Source: an uncultured Tateyamaria sp.
GTDB taxonomy: Bacteria > Pseudomonadota > Alphaproteobacteria > Rhodobacterales > Rhodobacteraceae
Assembly: GCF_947503465.1 (NCBI RefSeq)
Contig: NZ_CANNDN010000001.1
Span: forward strand, 1,922,001 to 1,986,000
Reading direction: 5' to 3'
DNA: 64,000 nucleotides
Shown here: one piece after another, positions 1-9,002 of the stretch
Layout of the letters: every line of letters starts with the position of its first letter
Numbering within the stretch: position 1 is the stretch's first letter
Program-made: the position numbers and the translations under genes
The notes under the pieces: generated by a model
The model's database searches: none
What the model was told of the DNA's origin: nothing
The model's input: only the letters and a program-made list of their open reading frames with translations

Positions 1-1
1 G

Positions 2-811
2 CTCAAGCAGTCCTGCGACGTCTACTACTACGATCTGGCCGTCAAGGTCGGGATCGAGAAGATCACCGCCATGGCGAACCGCTTTGGTCTGGGCGAACGG
101 CACGACATTCCCATGTCGGCCGTCGCCGAAGGCCTGACGCCCACCATGGATTGGAAACAGCGGGTGCACGGGCAGTCGTGGGTCGTGGGCGACACGGTCA
201 ACGCGTCCATCGGCCAAGGCTTTATGCTGGCCTCGCCCCTGCAACTGGCGGTGATGACGGCGCGCCTGGCGTCGGGCAACGCGGTGCGCCCGCGCCTGAT
301 CAAGACCATCGACGGGATCGAGCAGCCCTCGGGCCGGGGCGAGAGCCTAGGCATGAACGAAAACAACCTGCGCAAGATGCGCCGGGCGATGTACGAGGTC
401 GTGAACGACCGGCGCGGCACGGCCTATGGCAGTCGCATCATCGAGGATGCGGTGCGTATGGCGGGCAAGACCGGCACCAGCCAGGTGCGCAACATCACCG
501 CCGCCGAACGCGCGCGCGGCGTGACCCGGAACGAGGATTTGCCGTGGGAGCGCAGGGACCATGCGCTGTTCGTGAACTTTGCCCCCTATGACGACCCCAG
601 GATCGCGGTTGCCGTGATCGTGGAACATGGCGGTGGCGGGTCCAAGGCCGCTGCGCCCATCGCCCGCGACGTGACCCTTCAGGCGCTCTATGGGGGCGAG
701 CCGCCGCTGGACGCCTATCCCACCAAGGACCGGGACCGCATCAAGACCCAGCAACAGGTGCTGCGCGGCATCCAGCCCATCGCCAACATTGCGGGACGCG
801 ATCAGGCATGA
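2..811 (+). CDS. mrdA: Penicillin-binding protein 2 (peptidoglycan transpeptidase), 3' part
   Basis: This is the C-terminal ~269 residues of PBP2, the class B transpeptidase that cross-links peptidoglycan during cell elongation in the periplasm. The reading frame is open from base 2, so the 5' end lies outside the window. Visible transpeptidase motifs are the SxD-type motif in QSCDVYYYDLA at the very start and the KTGTSQ box near the middle. The active-site serine (SxxK) is upstream and not seen. The stop overlaps the rodA start (ATGA), which is the usual mrdA-mrdB translational coupling. The identification rests on these motifs plus the RodA neighbour. Confidence 0.93.
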   Translation, partial: LKQSCDVYYYDLAVKVGIEKITAMANRFGLGERHDIPMSAVAEGLTPTMDWKQRVHGQSWVVGDTVNASIGQGFMLASPLQLAVMTARLASGNAVRPRLIKTIDGIEQPSGRGESLGMNENNLRKMRRAMYEVVNDRRGTAYGSRIIEDAVRMAGKTGTSQVRNITAAERARGVTRNEDLPWERRDHALFVNFAPYDDPRIAVAVIVEHGGGGSKAAAPIARDVTLQALYGGEPPLDAYPTKDRDRIKTQQQVLRGIQPIANIAGRDQA

Positions 812-1956
812 GTTATCTTGAGTATACGGTCAAACATGTCCCCGCAGGGCCCCGCAAGATCCTGTATTTGAACTGGCCGCTGGCCGTGCTGCTGGCGGCG
901 GTTGCCGGTGTCGGGTTCCTGATGCTGTATTCCGTGGCGGGCGGATCGTTCTCGCCCTGGGCCGAACCGCAGATGAAGCGGTTTGCCATGGGCTTTGTCC
1001 TGATGATGATTGTGGCGATGGTGCCGATCTGGTTCTGGCGCAACATGGCGGGCCTTGCCTTTGCGGGCACATTGGTGCTGCTGTTGGGGGTCGAATTCTT
1101 TGGCTCTGTCGGCAAGGGTGCGCAGCGGTGGATCGATCTGGGGTTCATGCGGTTGCAGCCATCGGAACTGGCCAAGGTCACCCTGGTCATGATCCTGGCC
1201 GCCTATTACGACTGGCTGCCCAGCCACAAGAAATCGCGCCCGTTCTGGGTGCTGGTTCCGGTTGTGCTGATCCTGCTGCCCGTCGCGCTGGTCTTGCGCC
1301 AGCCCGATCTGGGCACGTCCATCCTGTTGTTGGCCGCCGGGGGTGGAATGATGTTCGTGGCGGGGGTGCACTGGGCCTATTTTGCCGCCGTGATCGGGGC
1401 CGGTGTCGGCCTGATCACCGCCGTGTTCCAGTTTCGCGGGACCGAGTGGCAGTTGCTGAAGGACTATCAATACCGCCGGATCGATACGTTTCTGGACCCG
1501 GCGTCCGACCCTTTGGGCGCGGGGTATCACATCACCCAGTCCAAGATCGCATTGGGTTCGGGCGGCTGGACGGGCCGCGGGTTCATGCAGGGCACGCAAA
1601 GCCGCCTGAACTTTCTGCCCGAAAAGCATACCGATTTCATCTTTACCACGCTGGCCGAGGAGTTCGGGTTCATCGGGGCGTTTTCGTTGCTGGCGCTGTA
1701 TGCGCTGATCATCCTGTTCTGCGTGGTGTCTGCGCTGGCCAACAAGGACCGGTTTGCGTCGCTGTTGACCCTGGGCATCGCCTTGAACTTTTTCCTGTTC
1801 TTTGCCGTCAACATGTCGATGGTCATGGGGCTGGCCCCGGTTGTGGGTGTCCCCCTGCCGCTGGTCAGCTATGGCGGGTCGGCGATGCTGGTTCTGATGC
1901 TGGCCTTTGGACTGGCCCAGAGCGCGCATGTGCACAGGCCGCGCCAGAGCTATTGA
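808..1956 (+). CDS. rodA: Rod-shape-determining SEDS glycosyltransferase RodA
   Basis: A 382-residue multi-pass inner-membrane protein of the SEDS family, which polymerises lipid II glycan strands together with PBP2 in the elongasome. It has about ten hydrophobic segments. The hallmark SEDS stretches are visible: QPSELAKV near residue 115, RQPDLGTS near 165, EKHTDFIF near 270 and a C-terminal PLVSYGGSAM. Length is normal for the family. Start ATG overlaps the mrdA stop by 4 nt, so the two partners are made together. Confidence 0.95.
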   Translation: MSYLEYTVKHVPAGPRKILYLNWPLAVLLAAVAGVGFLMLYSVAGGSFSPWAEPQMKRFAMGFVLMMIVAMVPIWFWRNMAGLAFAGTLVLLLGVEFFGSVGKGAQRWIDLGFMRLQPSELAKVTLVMILAAYYDWLPSHKKSRPFWVLVPVVLILLPVALVLRQPDLGTSILLLAAGGGMMFVAGVHWAYFAAVIGAGVGLITAVFQFRGTEWQLLKDYQYRRIDTFLDPASDPLGAGYHITQSKIALGSGGWTGRGFMQGTQSRLNFLPEKHTDFIFTTLAEEFGFIGAFSLLALYALIILFCVVSALANKDRFASLLTLGIALNFFLFFAVNMSMVMGLAPVVGVPLPLVSYGGSAMLVLMLAFGLAQSAHVHRPRQSY

Positions 1957-2052
1957 TCGCGGGCGTTGACGCGGCCCATCACGGATCGCCGTTTTGCAAT
2001 CGAGCATGGGCACGGTACACCCCCGGTGACAGACAATGACCGGAGGTGCCCC

Positions 2053-2463
2053 ATGGCCTTGTTTCACCTTGCCTTCAACGTGTCCGACCTGGATGCGACA
2101 CGTGCGTTTTATGGCGGCCTTCTGGGCTGTGCCGAGGGGCGCAGCACCGACACGTGGGTCGATTTCGATTTCTTCGGGCACCAGTTGAGTTGCCATTTGG
2201 GCAAGCCCTTTGACAGCGCGCCCACGGGCAAGGTGGGCAAGTGCGCGGTACCCATGCCGCATTTCGGGGCCGTGCTGCCGATGGCCGCGTGGCGGGCGCT
2301 GGCAGACAAGCTGGTGGCTGCGGGCGTGGATTTTGTCCTGGAGCCGCAGGTGCGGTTCGAGGGGGAGCCAGGCGAGCAGTCGACCATGTTCTTTATGGAT
2401 CCGGCGGGCAATCCGATCGAGATCAAGGGCATGGCCGATCTGGACGGGGCGTTCGCCACATGA
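2053..2463 (+). CDS. VOC-superfamily (glyoxalase/dioxygenase fold) protein
   Basis: A 136-residue single-domain VOC protein beginning MALFHLAFNVSDLDATRAFYGG and ending with the typical PAGNPIEIKG strand. Metal-ligand candidates are the N-terminal His, the H in GHQLSCHLG and the late Glu. I chose ATG 2053 because a GGAGG lies at 2042-2046; a longer in-frame start at 1966 adds 29 non-conserved residues. The stop overlaps the next gene by ATGA, so the two are co-translated. The exact substrate cannot be told from sequence; such proteins range from glyoxalases to ring-cleavage dioxygenases. Confidence 0.85.
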   Translation: MALFHLAFNVSDLDATRAFYGGLLGCAEGRSTDTWVDFDFFGHQLSCHLGKPFDSAPTGKVGKCAVPMPHFGAVLPMAAWRALADKLVAAGVDFVLEPQVRFEGEPGEQSTMFFMDPAGNPIEIKGMADLDGAFAT

Positions 2464-3392
2464 GCGTGAATGTCCTGTTCGCGGCGACCGAGGACCGGTG
2501 GGCCGAGTACGAAGACCCCCTGCGCAGGGAGATTGCCGCCGTGGGCGTCGACGCCCGTATCGCCACCGACATTCCGGCGGCCGAGGTCGATTACATTGTC
2601 TATGCCCCGAATTCCCAGGTGAAGGATTTCACCCCCTTCACCCGCGCCCGGGCCGTGTTGAACCTGTGGGCGGGCGTCGAGGCCATTGTGGGCAACCCGA
2701 CCCTGCACCTGCCGCTGGCCCGCATGGTGGACCCTGCCCTTACCCAAGGGATGATCGAGTGGGTGACGGGCCACATCCTGCGTCTGCATCTGGGCATGGA
2801 CGCGCATATCGGCGCGCCTGCGGGGACATGGGCGCCGGTGGCGCCGCCGCTGGCCTTTGACCGGCGCGTGACGGTGCTGGGTCTGGGGGAATTGGGCGCG
2901 GCTTGTGCCGTGGCCTTGGCAGCGCTGGGGTTTCAGGTGACGGGTTGGAGCCGGTCGCAAAAGGACATTGCCGGCATCTGCTGCCTGTCGGGCGACAACG
3001 GACTGGAGCAGGCCCTGCGCGTGGCGGAGTATTGCGTGCTGTTGCTGCCCAAGACACCCGCGACGGAAAACATTCTGAACGCCCGGACGCTGGCCTTGAT
3101 GCCAGGCGGCGCGCGCGTTCTGAACCCGGGGCGCGGACAATTGATCGATGACGACGCGCTGCTGGCGGCCCTGGATGCGGGACATATCGATCATGCAACG
3201 CTGGATGTGTTCCGGGTCGAGCCATTGCCGACCGATCATCCCTATTGGACCCATCCGCGCGTGACCGTCACGCCGCATGTCGCGTCAGAAACCCGTGCCG
3301 CCTATTCCAGCAAGACCATTGCCGAAAACATCCGGCGCGGAGAGGCCGGAGAACCCTTTTTGCACCTGGTCGACCGCACCACAGGCTACTGA
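2460..3392 (+). CDS. ghrA: Glyoxylate/hydroxypyruvate reductase A (D-2-hydroxyacid dehydrogenase)
   Basis: A 310-residue D-isomer-specific 2-hydroxyacid dehydrogenase resembling GhrA, which reduces glyoxylate to glycolate and hydroxypyruvate to glycerate with NAD(P)H. Visible features are the Rossmann glycine motif VLGLGELGAAC (about residue 138), the catalytic-Arg segment LNPGRGQLIDDDALL, the DVFRVEPLP segment carrying the catalytic Glu, and the His in TPHVA. Start ATG 2460 is fixed by the 4-nt overlap with the VOC gene; longer in-frame starts would run deep into that gene. The coupling with a VOC protein suggests a shared small 2-oxo-acid/aldehyde metabolism role (inference). Confidence 0.88.
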   Translation: MSVNVLFAATEDRWAEYEDPLRREIAAVGVDARIATDIPAAEVDYIVYAPNSQVKDFTPFTRARAVLNLWAGVEAIVGNPTLHLPLARMVDPALTQGMIEWVTGHILRLHLGMDAHIGAPAGTWAPVAPPLAFDRRVTVLGLGELGAACAVALAALGFQVTGWSRSQKDIAGICCLSGDNGLEQALRVAEYCVLLLPKTPATENILNARTLALMPGGARVLNPGRGQLIDDDALLAALDAGHIDHATLDVFRVEPLPTDHPYWTHPRVTVTPHVASETRAAYSSKTIAENIRRGEAGEPFLHLVDRTTGY

Positions 3393-3507
3393 GACGCATT
3401 GTTTCAATCGCGTCACGCCCTGTTGTTTTGAACCATACGGTTCCAATCCCCATCTGTGGGTCAATCGAACGCTGCCACACACAGCCTGACCTATCGGAGT
3501 AACCGAC

Positions 3508-3882
3508 GTGACCCATCTTGTGACGCGCAAGCTGCATGCGCTGATTGACTATCCCGTGGCCCTTGGCCTGATTGCCGCCCCCTTTTTGCTGGGCATAGGC
3601 ATGGACAATGCCATCGCCTTTACCCTGTCGATCGCGACGGGAATTGCCGCCCTGTTGATGACCGCCATGACCGACCATGAAGCCGGTCTGCTGCCGGTCC
3701 TGAGCTACCGGGCGCATCTGGCCATTGACGGTCTGGTCGGGGCCAGTTTTGTCATGGCGCCGCTTGTCTTTGGATTTGTCGGGATCGACCTGGCCTATTA
3801 CCTGATCGTTGGCGCGACCGTGCTGGCCGTTGTTGCCGCACATAAAGAGGACGACGTGCCCGTCGCCCATCCCGCCGAGTAA
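3508..3882 (+). CDS. Small SPW-repeat-like integral membrane protein
   Basis: A 124-residue protein of four hydrophobic helices with an internal duplication: HALIDYPVALGLIAAPFLLG near the N-terminus is echoed by HLAIDGLVGASFVMAPLVFG near residue 70. This pattern resembles the SPW-repeat membrane family of unknown function. GTG start at 3508 is supported by GGAG at 3496-3499. It stands alone, convergent with the M3 peptidase gene, and shares a strong hairpin with it at its 3' end. Confidence 0.7.
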   Translation: MTHLVTRKLHALIDYPVALGLIAAPFLLGIGMDNAIAFTLSIATGIAALLMTAMTDHEAGLLPVLSYRAHLAIDGLVGASFVMAPLVFGFVGIDLAYYLIVGATVLAVVAAHKEDDVPVAHPAE

Positions 3883-3892
3883 CGACCTGCCC

Positions 3893-3921
3893 GGATTGGC
3901 CGCCGCCTAGGCGGCCAATCC
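3893..3921. terminator. Hairpin between convergent genes (bidirectional terminator candidate)
   Basis: A perfect 12-bp stem (GGATTGGCCGCC at 3893-3904 pairing with 3910-3921) with a 5-nt loop. It lies 10 nt past the SPW-like gene and includes the TAG stop of the convergent peptidase gene in its loop. No clear U-tract follows on either strand, so termination is inferred from stem strength and position only. Confidence 0.5.
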
Positions 3922-5919
3922 CCGTCCCTTAAGCAGCGCCTCAACACCGGGCAAGCGGCCCCGGAACGCTGTATAAAGTTCCGCCGCATCCACACTGCCG
4001 CCCGTGCTGAGGATATGTTCCTCGAGCGCGGCGGCCTTTTGGGTGTCAAAGGGCCCGTCAGCTTCCTCGAACGCGGCGAAGGCGTCGGCATCCATCACTT
4101 CGGACCACATGTAGCTGTAATAGCCCGACGAATAGCCGTCGCCTGCAAACACATGCGCAAAATGCGGCGTGGCGTGGCGCATCCCGATGGCACGCGGCAT
4201 GCCAAGGCTTTCGAGCACTTCGGCCTGTTTCTGCATCGGATCGGCGGGGGCCGGACCGTCGTGGAATTCGAGGTCCACGAGGGCAGAGGCCACATATTCG
4301 ACCGTGGCAAACCCCATGTCGTAGGTTGCTGCCGCCAGCACGTTGTCAAGCATGGCTTGCGGGATCGCCTCGCCCGTCTCGGAATGCACCGCGAATTCGT
4401 GCAGCACCTGCGGCACTTCGAGCCAATGTTCGTACAGTTGGCTGGGCAGTTCCACAAAGTCGCGGGCCACGGACGTGCCGCTGATCGACTCGTATGTCAC
4501 ATTGGACAGCATCTGGTGCAGGGCGTGGCCAAATTCGTGAAAAAGCGTGCGCGCATCGTCATAGGACAGCAGCGCCGGGTCACCCTTGGCAAAATTGCAC
4601 ACATTGATGACGATCGGCGTTTGCGGTTTCGGAAACTTGGCCTGCGCCCGCATCGCGGAACACCACGCGCCCGAGCGTTTGGAGCCGCGCGCAAAATAGT
4701 CCCCGATGAACACCGCCACATGGGCACCGCCGCGCGTCACCTCCCACGCGCGGCAATCGGGATGATAGAGCGGAATGTCCAGGGGCTTGAATTCAAGGCC
4801 AAAAAGCCTGGTCGCGCAATCGAATGACGCGGCGATCATCCGGTCCAGCTGGAAATAGGGTTTGACCTCTGCCTCGTCCAGATCGTGCAGGTCCTTGCGG
4901 CGGCGTTCTGCATAAAAGCGCCAGTCCCACGGTTCGAGCGGGCCGTCGATGCCATCCGCCTTGAGCATCTGTTCCAGAGCCCAGGCATCCGCGTTGGCCT
5001 GGGATTTTGCGGGTTCCCACACGGCCATCAGCAGGTCACGCACGGCCGCCGGCGTTTTTGCCATCTCGGTTTCCAGCTTGTAGGCGGCGAAAGTGTCGTA
5101 GCCCAGCAGCTTGGCCCGTTCTTCGCGCAGCTTGAGGATTTCCGCGGCGATGGCGCGGTTGTCCGTGTCGCCCCCGTTGGCCCCACGGGCGGTCCAGGCG
5201 CGGTACGCCTTTTCGCGCAGGTCACGGCGGGTGGAGAATTGCAGGAAGGGAACGATGATGGACCGTGACAGCGTGACAACGGGGCCGTCTGCATCCTTTT
5301 CCGCGCCCGCAGTCCGGGCCGCGTCGACGACGAAGGCGGGCAGGCCTGCCAGGTCGCCCTCGGCCAGCGGCATGAACCAGTCCCGTTCATCCGCGAGCAG
5401 GTTCTGGGTGAAGGCGGTCCCGAGCTCGGCAAGCCGCCCCTTGATCTTTTTCATCCGCGCCTCTTCCGCGCCGTCGAGGGCGGCGCCGGAGCGGACATAG
5501 CCGCGATGCGTCAGCATGAGCACACGCTGCTGTTCGTCCGTCAGGTCCAGATCATCGCGCGCGTCCCAGATCGTTGCGATCCGGGCAAACAGCGCCTTGT
5601 TGCTGGAGATATCGGCGAAATGCGCGGCCAGCCTGGGCGAAAAGTCGCGTTGCAGCCCTTCGCGCACCGGGTTGCTGTCGGCCCCTGCAACGGTGAAGAA
5701 CGTGCCTAGGACCTTGTCCAGCCCGTCGCCTGCGGCTTCCAGTGCTTCGATCGTGTTGGCGAAGGTGGGCGCGTCATCGGCGTTGGCGATGGCGTCAATC
5801 TCGGCCTTGTGCGCCTTGAGCGCTGTGTCCAGCGCCGGGGCGAAATCGTCATCGGTGATGGCGTCAAAGGGGGCGATCTGGAACGGCGTGTTCCAGTCTT
5901 GCAGCAGCACGTTGGTCAT
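3907..5919 (-). CDS. M3-family zinc metallopeptidase (oligopeptidase A / peptidyl-dipeptidase type)
   Basis: A 670-residue cytosolic thimet-family peptidase that trims short peptides. The HEFGH zinc-binding motif falls near residue 461, and a third-ligand Glu follows in the ELPSQLYEHW segment. Length fits OpdA/Dcp (about 680). I chose the ATG at 5919 because the in-frame ATG 7 codons upstream would place the purine-rich AAAGGAG ribosome site inside the gene. No signal peptide is present, so it is cytosolic. OpdA and Dcp cannot be separated safely by eye. Confidence 0.92.
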   Translation of the reverse strand: MTNVLLQDWNTPFQIAPFDAITDDDFAPALDTALKAHKAEIDAIANADDAPTFANTIEALEAAGDGLDKVLGTFFTVAGADSNPVREGLQRDFSPRLAAHFADISSNKALFARIATIWDARDDLDLTDEQQRVLMLTHRGYVRSGAALDGAEEARMKKIKGRLAELGTAFTQNLLADERDWFMPLAEGDLAGLPAFVVDAARTAGAEKDADGPVVTLSRSIIVPFLQFSTRRDLREKAYRAWTARGANGGDTDNRAIAAEILKLREERAKLLGYDTFAAYKLETEMAKTPAAVRDLLMAVWEPAKSQANADAWALEQMLKADGIDGPLEPWDWRFYAERRRKDLHDLDEAEVKPYFQLDRMIAASFDCATRLFGLEFKPLDIPLYHPDCRAWEVTRGGAHVAVFIGDYFARGSKRSGAWCSAMRAQAKFPKPQTPIVINVCNFAKGDPALLSYDDARTLFHEFGHALHQMLSNVTYESISGTSVARDFVELPSQLYEHWLEVPQVLHEFAVHSETGEAIPQAMLDNVLAAATYDMGFATVEYVASALVDLEFHDGPAPADPMQKQAEVLESLGMPRAIGMRHATPHFAHVFAGDGYSSGYYSYMWSEVMDADAFAAFEEADGPFDTQKAAALEEHILSTGGSVDAAELYTAFRGRLPGVEALLKGRGLAA

Positions 5920-5955
5920 GGGCAAATCTCCTTTGAACATGATGTAGGGTGGGGT

Positions 5956-7008
5956 TCACCCCGCCGCTATGTCTTTGCAGATGTCACAGTCGTTTCGACG
6001 GGCCAGCGCGATCTTGCGGCTTTCGCCATAGAGTGCGTCGTAGATCACCATTTCGCCGCGCAGGGGCGTGCCTGCGCCGGTGATCAGCTTGATCGCCTCG
6101 ACCGCCATCATTGATCCCACAACCCCCGGCAGCGGGCCGATCACGCCTGCCTCGGCACAGTTTGGCGCAAGTTCGGGTGCGGGGGCTTCCGGAAAAATGC
6201 ACTTGTAGCAGGGGGCATCATGGGCGGGATCGAAGACGCTGACCTGCCCTTCCCACTGTGTGAGCGCGCCCGAGATCAGAGGGATGCCCGCCCGCACCGC
6301 AGCCGCATTCACGCGGTAGCGTGTGTCGAAATTGTCGGTGCCGTCGATCACCAGATCATATTCCGCCACCAGATCGTTCGCGATGTCGTCCGTCAGGCGG
6401 CGATGATAGGGGCGCACGGTGACAAAGGGGTTCTGCGCTTCCATCGCGCCTTGTGCCGAGAACACCTTGGGCATGCCGATGCGCGCGTCGGTGTGGATGA
6501 CCTGGCGCTGCAGGTTGGTGTTTTCGACCGTGTCGTCATCGACCACCCCGATGGTGCCGACACCGGCTGCCGCCAGGTATTGCAGCACCGGTGCGCCCAG
6601 ACCGCCCGCGCCGATCACCAGCACCGATGCGTCCTTGAGCCGCTTCTGGCCCACGCCGCCGACCTCGCGCAGCACGATGTGGCGGGCGTAGCGGTTCAAT
6701 TCGGTGTCCGTGAACGGACCCTGAGGCGCTGGCGCGACCCTGGCCTCTGCCTCCTCGGCGCGGCCTTTCAGCTTGCGCAGGATGGCCCGGTAGCCAACCG
6801 CGAGGGCCGCAAAGCCGCCGATGATCAGCCACAACGCCGGGCTTTCGCCGGTGGCCATCCGGAACGGGTGCCCGTCCGGCAGCGCAACCTGGAGCGCCAG
6901 CACCAACACGTAAAGCAGGCCAATCATCAGCCAGCGGGCCCGATACGGCGCCTTCATGGCGTGGCCTATGCCCCAAAGAAGTCCCGCAAGCACCAGAACC
7001 AGAAGCAT
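5956..7008 (-). CDS. moeB: MoeB/ThiF/HesA-family adenylyltransferase with N-terminal membrane anchor
   Basis: A 350-residue E1-like enzyme that adenylates the C-terminal glycine of a small sulfur-carrier protein such as MoaD or ThiS. Residues 1-70 form two hydrophobic segments, so the enzyme is probably membrane-tethered, unlike E. coli MoeB. The catalytic part has the nucleotide loop GAGGLGAPVLQYL, the DGTDNFDTRY segment, and two zinc CxxC pairs (CYKC and CDIC). No C-terminal rhodanese domain is present. Start ATG overlaps the dut stop by 4 nt. A thiF-like role is possible. Confidence 0.88.
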   Translation of the reverse strand: MLLVLVLAGLLWGIGHAMKAPYRARWLMIGLLYVLVLALQVALPDGHPFRMATGESPALWLIIGGFAALAVGYRAILRKLKGRAEEAEARVAPAPQGPFTDTELNRYARHIVLREVGGVGQKRLKDASVLVIGAGGLGAPVLQYLAAAGVGTIGVVDDDTVENTNLQRQVIHTDARIGMPKVFSAQGAMEAQNPFVTVRPYHRRLTDDIANDLVAEYDLVIDGTDNFDTRYRVNAAAVRAGIPLISGALTQWEGQVSVFDPAHDAPCYKCIFPEAPAPELAPNCAEAGVIGPLPGVVGSMMAVEAIKLITGAGTPLRGEMVIYDALYGESRKIALARRNDCDICKDIAAG

Positions 7009-7475
7009 CAGCCGCGCCCCGTGGACCCAAAGCCGCCCGCGCCGCGGGCCGTGTCATCCAGCGTTTCGACCTGTTGGAACGTCGCCTGGACCACCGGGGC
7101 CACCACCATCTGCGCGATCCGCATGCCGTGGGTGATGTCGAACGCCTGGTCGGAGGTGTTGAGCATGATCACCCCCACCTGCCCGCGATAGTCGCCGTCG
7201 ATCGTGCCCGGGCTGTTGACCAATGCGATGCCATGTTTGAGGGCCAAGCCGGAACGCGGGCGCACCTGCACCTCGAAGCCATGCGGGATTGACAGTGCCA
7301 ACCCGGTGGGGATCAGCGCGCGCATGGCGGGGGCCAGCGTGACCCCCTGCCGGTCGGGAAAGTTCGCCCGCAGGTCCGCGCCCGCCGCACCATCCGTTTC
7401 ATAACGGGGCAGGGCAATGGCGGGATCGGACCCGGCGACACGCATGATTTTCAGGGCGATTGTATCCATCTTCAC
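7008..7475 (-). CDS. dut: Deoxyuridine 5'-triphosphate nucleotidohydrolase (dUTPase)
   Basis: A 155-residue trimeric dUTPase that converts dUTP to dUMP and pyrophosphate, limiting uracil in DNA. All five family motifs are visible: [40 protein letters not shown] and the C-terminal [11 protein letters not shown] lid. Two in-frame ATGs (first and third codons) are possible; I keep the first. It sits between coaBC and moeB on the same strand and is coupled to moeB by ATGA. Confidence 0.97.
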   Translation of the reverse strand: MKMDTIALKIMRVAGSDPAIALPRYETDGAAGADLRANFPDRQGVTLAPAMRALIPTGLALSIPHGFEVQVRPRSGLALKHGIALVNSPGTIDGDYRGQVGVIMLNTSDQAFDITHGMRIAQMVVAPVVQATFQQVETLDDTARGAGGFGSTGRG

Positions 7476-7520
7476 CTTGCCAAATAAACTTGAATCCCGC
7501 GACGGCCAGACGCGATCCGC

Positions 7521-8714
7521 CTAGCCCAGCGCGTTCGCGATCCTCTGGGCGAGCCGTGTCGCCACATCTGCCTTGGACATGCGCGGCCACGGATCAGACC
7601 CCTGGTCGGTGATCAGGATCACGGCATTCTCGGGTCCGCCCATGATCCCCGTCTCGGGCGAGACATCATTCGCCACGATCCAGTCACACCCCTTGCGCGC
7701 GCGCTTGGCCGTCGCGTGCGCCACCACGTCATGTGTTTCTGCCGCAAAACCCACAACAAGTCCCGGACGGCCCGTGGCCAACTGCGACACGCCGGCAAGG
7801 ATGTCGGGATTTTCCGCAAATGTGAGAACCGGCAGGCCATCCTTTGATTTCTTCAGCTTCTGATCACTGGCCGAGGCCACGCGCCAATCGGCGACGGCGG
7901 CGGCAAAGATGGCGGCATCCGCAGGCAGGGCCGCGTCGACCGCATCCTTCATCTCGTGGGCGGTTTCGACGGCCACGATTTTGACGTCGGCGGGCGGTGC
8001 AACATCCGCTGGGCCGGTTACGAAGGTCACATCCGCCCCCAGCGCGACAAGGGCGCGGGCCAGCGCCGTGCCCTGCGCGCCGGAAGAGCGGTTGGCGATG
8101 TAGCGCACCGGGTCAATGGGTTCATGGGTAGGGCCAGACGTCACGATGACATGTTTGCCTGTCAGGGGCCTGGGGCCGAAATGCCCTTCGACCGCGGCCA
8201 CGATCTCAAGCGGTTCAGACATACGCCCCGGGCCAAATTCGCCGCAGGCCATATCGCCGTCATTGGGGCCCACGACAGCCACGCCGTCGCCCGCAATCCG
8301 GGTCAGATTGCGCTGGGTTGCAGGATGGTCCCACATGCGCACGTTCATGGCAGGCGCGATCATCACCGGCGTGTCCGTGGCCAGCAGGAGGGTCGAGGCC
8401 AGATCATCCGCCCGGCCCTGTGCCATCTTGGCGATGATGTCTGCCGTAGCGGGCGCCACCAGGATCAGATCGGCCGAGCGCGACAACTGGATATGCCCCA
8501 TCTCGGCCTCGTCCGTCAGGTCAAAAAGATCACGATAGACCTTTTCCCCGGCCAGCGCCGCCACCGACAGCGGCGTCACGAACTGTTCTGCCGCGCGGGT
8601 CAGGACAGGGGTCACCGCCGCCCCGCGTTCGCGCAGGCGCCGGATCAGGTCGAGCCCTTTGTAGGCCGCGATCCCTCCGGTCAGGATCAGCAGAATACGT
8701 TTGTCTTGCAGCAT
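7521..8714 (-). CDS. coaBC: Bifunctional phosphopantothenoylcysteine decarboxylase / phosphopantothenate-cysteine ligase
   Basis: A 397-residue bifunctional enzyme of coenzyme A synthesis. The N-terminal flavin-binding CoaC half (about 1-180) begins with GGIAAYKGLDL, carries the candidate active His in EMGHIQLS and the substrate clamp PAMNVRMW. The C-terminal CoaB ligase half starts near THEPIDPVRYI and contains the ADWRV and KLKK segments used for CTP and substrate binding. Length and domain order match the family. It is the first gene of the coaBC-dut-moeB group. Confidence 0.96.
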   Translation of the reverse strand: MLQDKRILLILTGGIAAYKGLDLIRRLRERGAAVTPVLTRAAEQFVTPLSVAALAGEKVYRDLFDLTDEAEMGHIQLSRSADLILVAPATADIIAKMAQGRADDLASTLLLATDTPVMIAPAMNVRMWDHPATQRNLTRIAGDGVAVVGPNDGDMACGEFGPGRMSEPLEIVAAVEGHFGPRPLTGKHVIVTSGPTHEPIDPVRYIANRSSGAQGTALARALVALGADVTFVTGPADVAPPADVKIVAVETAHEMKDAVDAALPADAAIFAAAVADWRVASASDQKLKKSKDGLPVLTFAENPDILAGVSQLATGRPGLVVGFAAETHDVVAHATAKRARKGCDWIVANDVSPETGIMGGPENAVILITDQGSDPWPRMSKADVATRLAQRIANALG

Positions 8715-9002
8715 GTTGGCGCGTCCGGCTGACTGTGGTTGGTGCGACCATAGGCGCAGACCGGCGCGAGGGCCAGAGGGGGGGGACAGCGCCCAGCCCC
8801 CGCGGCCCGCAACCGCGCCCCCGGGATATGTCAGAAACAGAGCATGGGAACCGTCCGTGCAATTCTGTGGGGCGCGGGTTCACGTCCTACCGGCGGAACC
8901 GCGCACCGGGCCGGGCACGCTGCCGGATACGCTTTGGCGCAAGGCGCGGGGCGTCACATCCCCAAATCAGCGCCCTGCTTCCGGTTCAGACCGGCGCGGG
9001 CG
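8715..9002. other. Intergenic region upstream of coaBC, no gene seen
   Basis: About 290 bp between coaBC (divergently leaving leftward) and the end of the chaN homologue. It should carry the coaBC promoter. Open frames here (for example 8844-9068 plus) are arginine/glycine-rich, low-complexity and run into the neighbouring gene, so I do not call them. A run of eight G lies at 8778-8785. A stretch near 8872-8890 faintly resembles a tRNA T-arm but does not fold into a cloverleaf. Confidence 0.5.

Noticed and set aside
8866-8900. tRNA-like T-arm (GCGGGTTCACGTCC) upstream of coaBC
   Set aside because: Position 58 of the loop is not A, the T-stem has a mismatch, and I could not find a matching acceptor or D arm.
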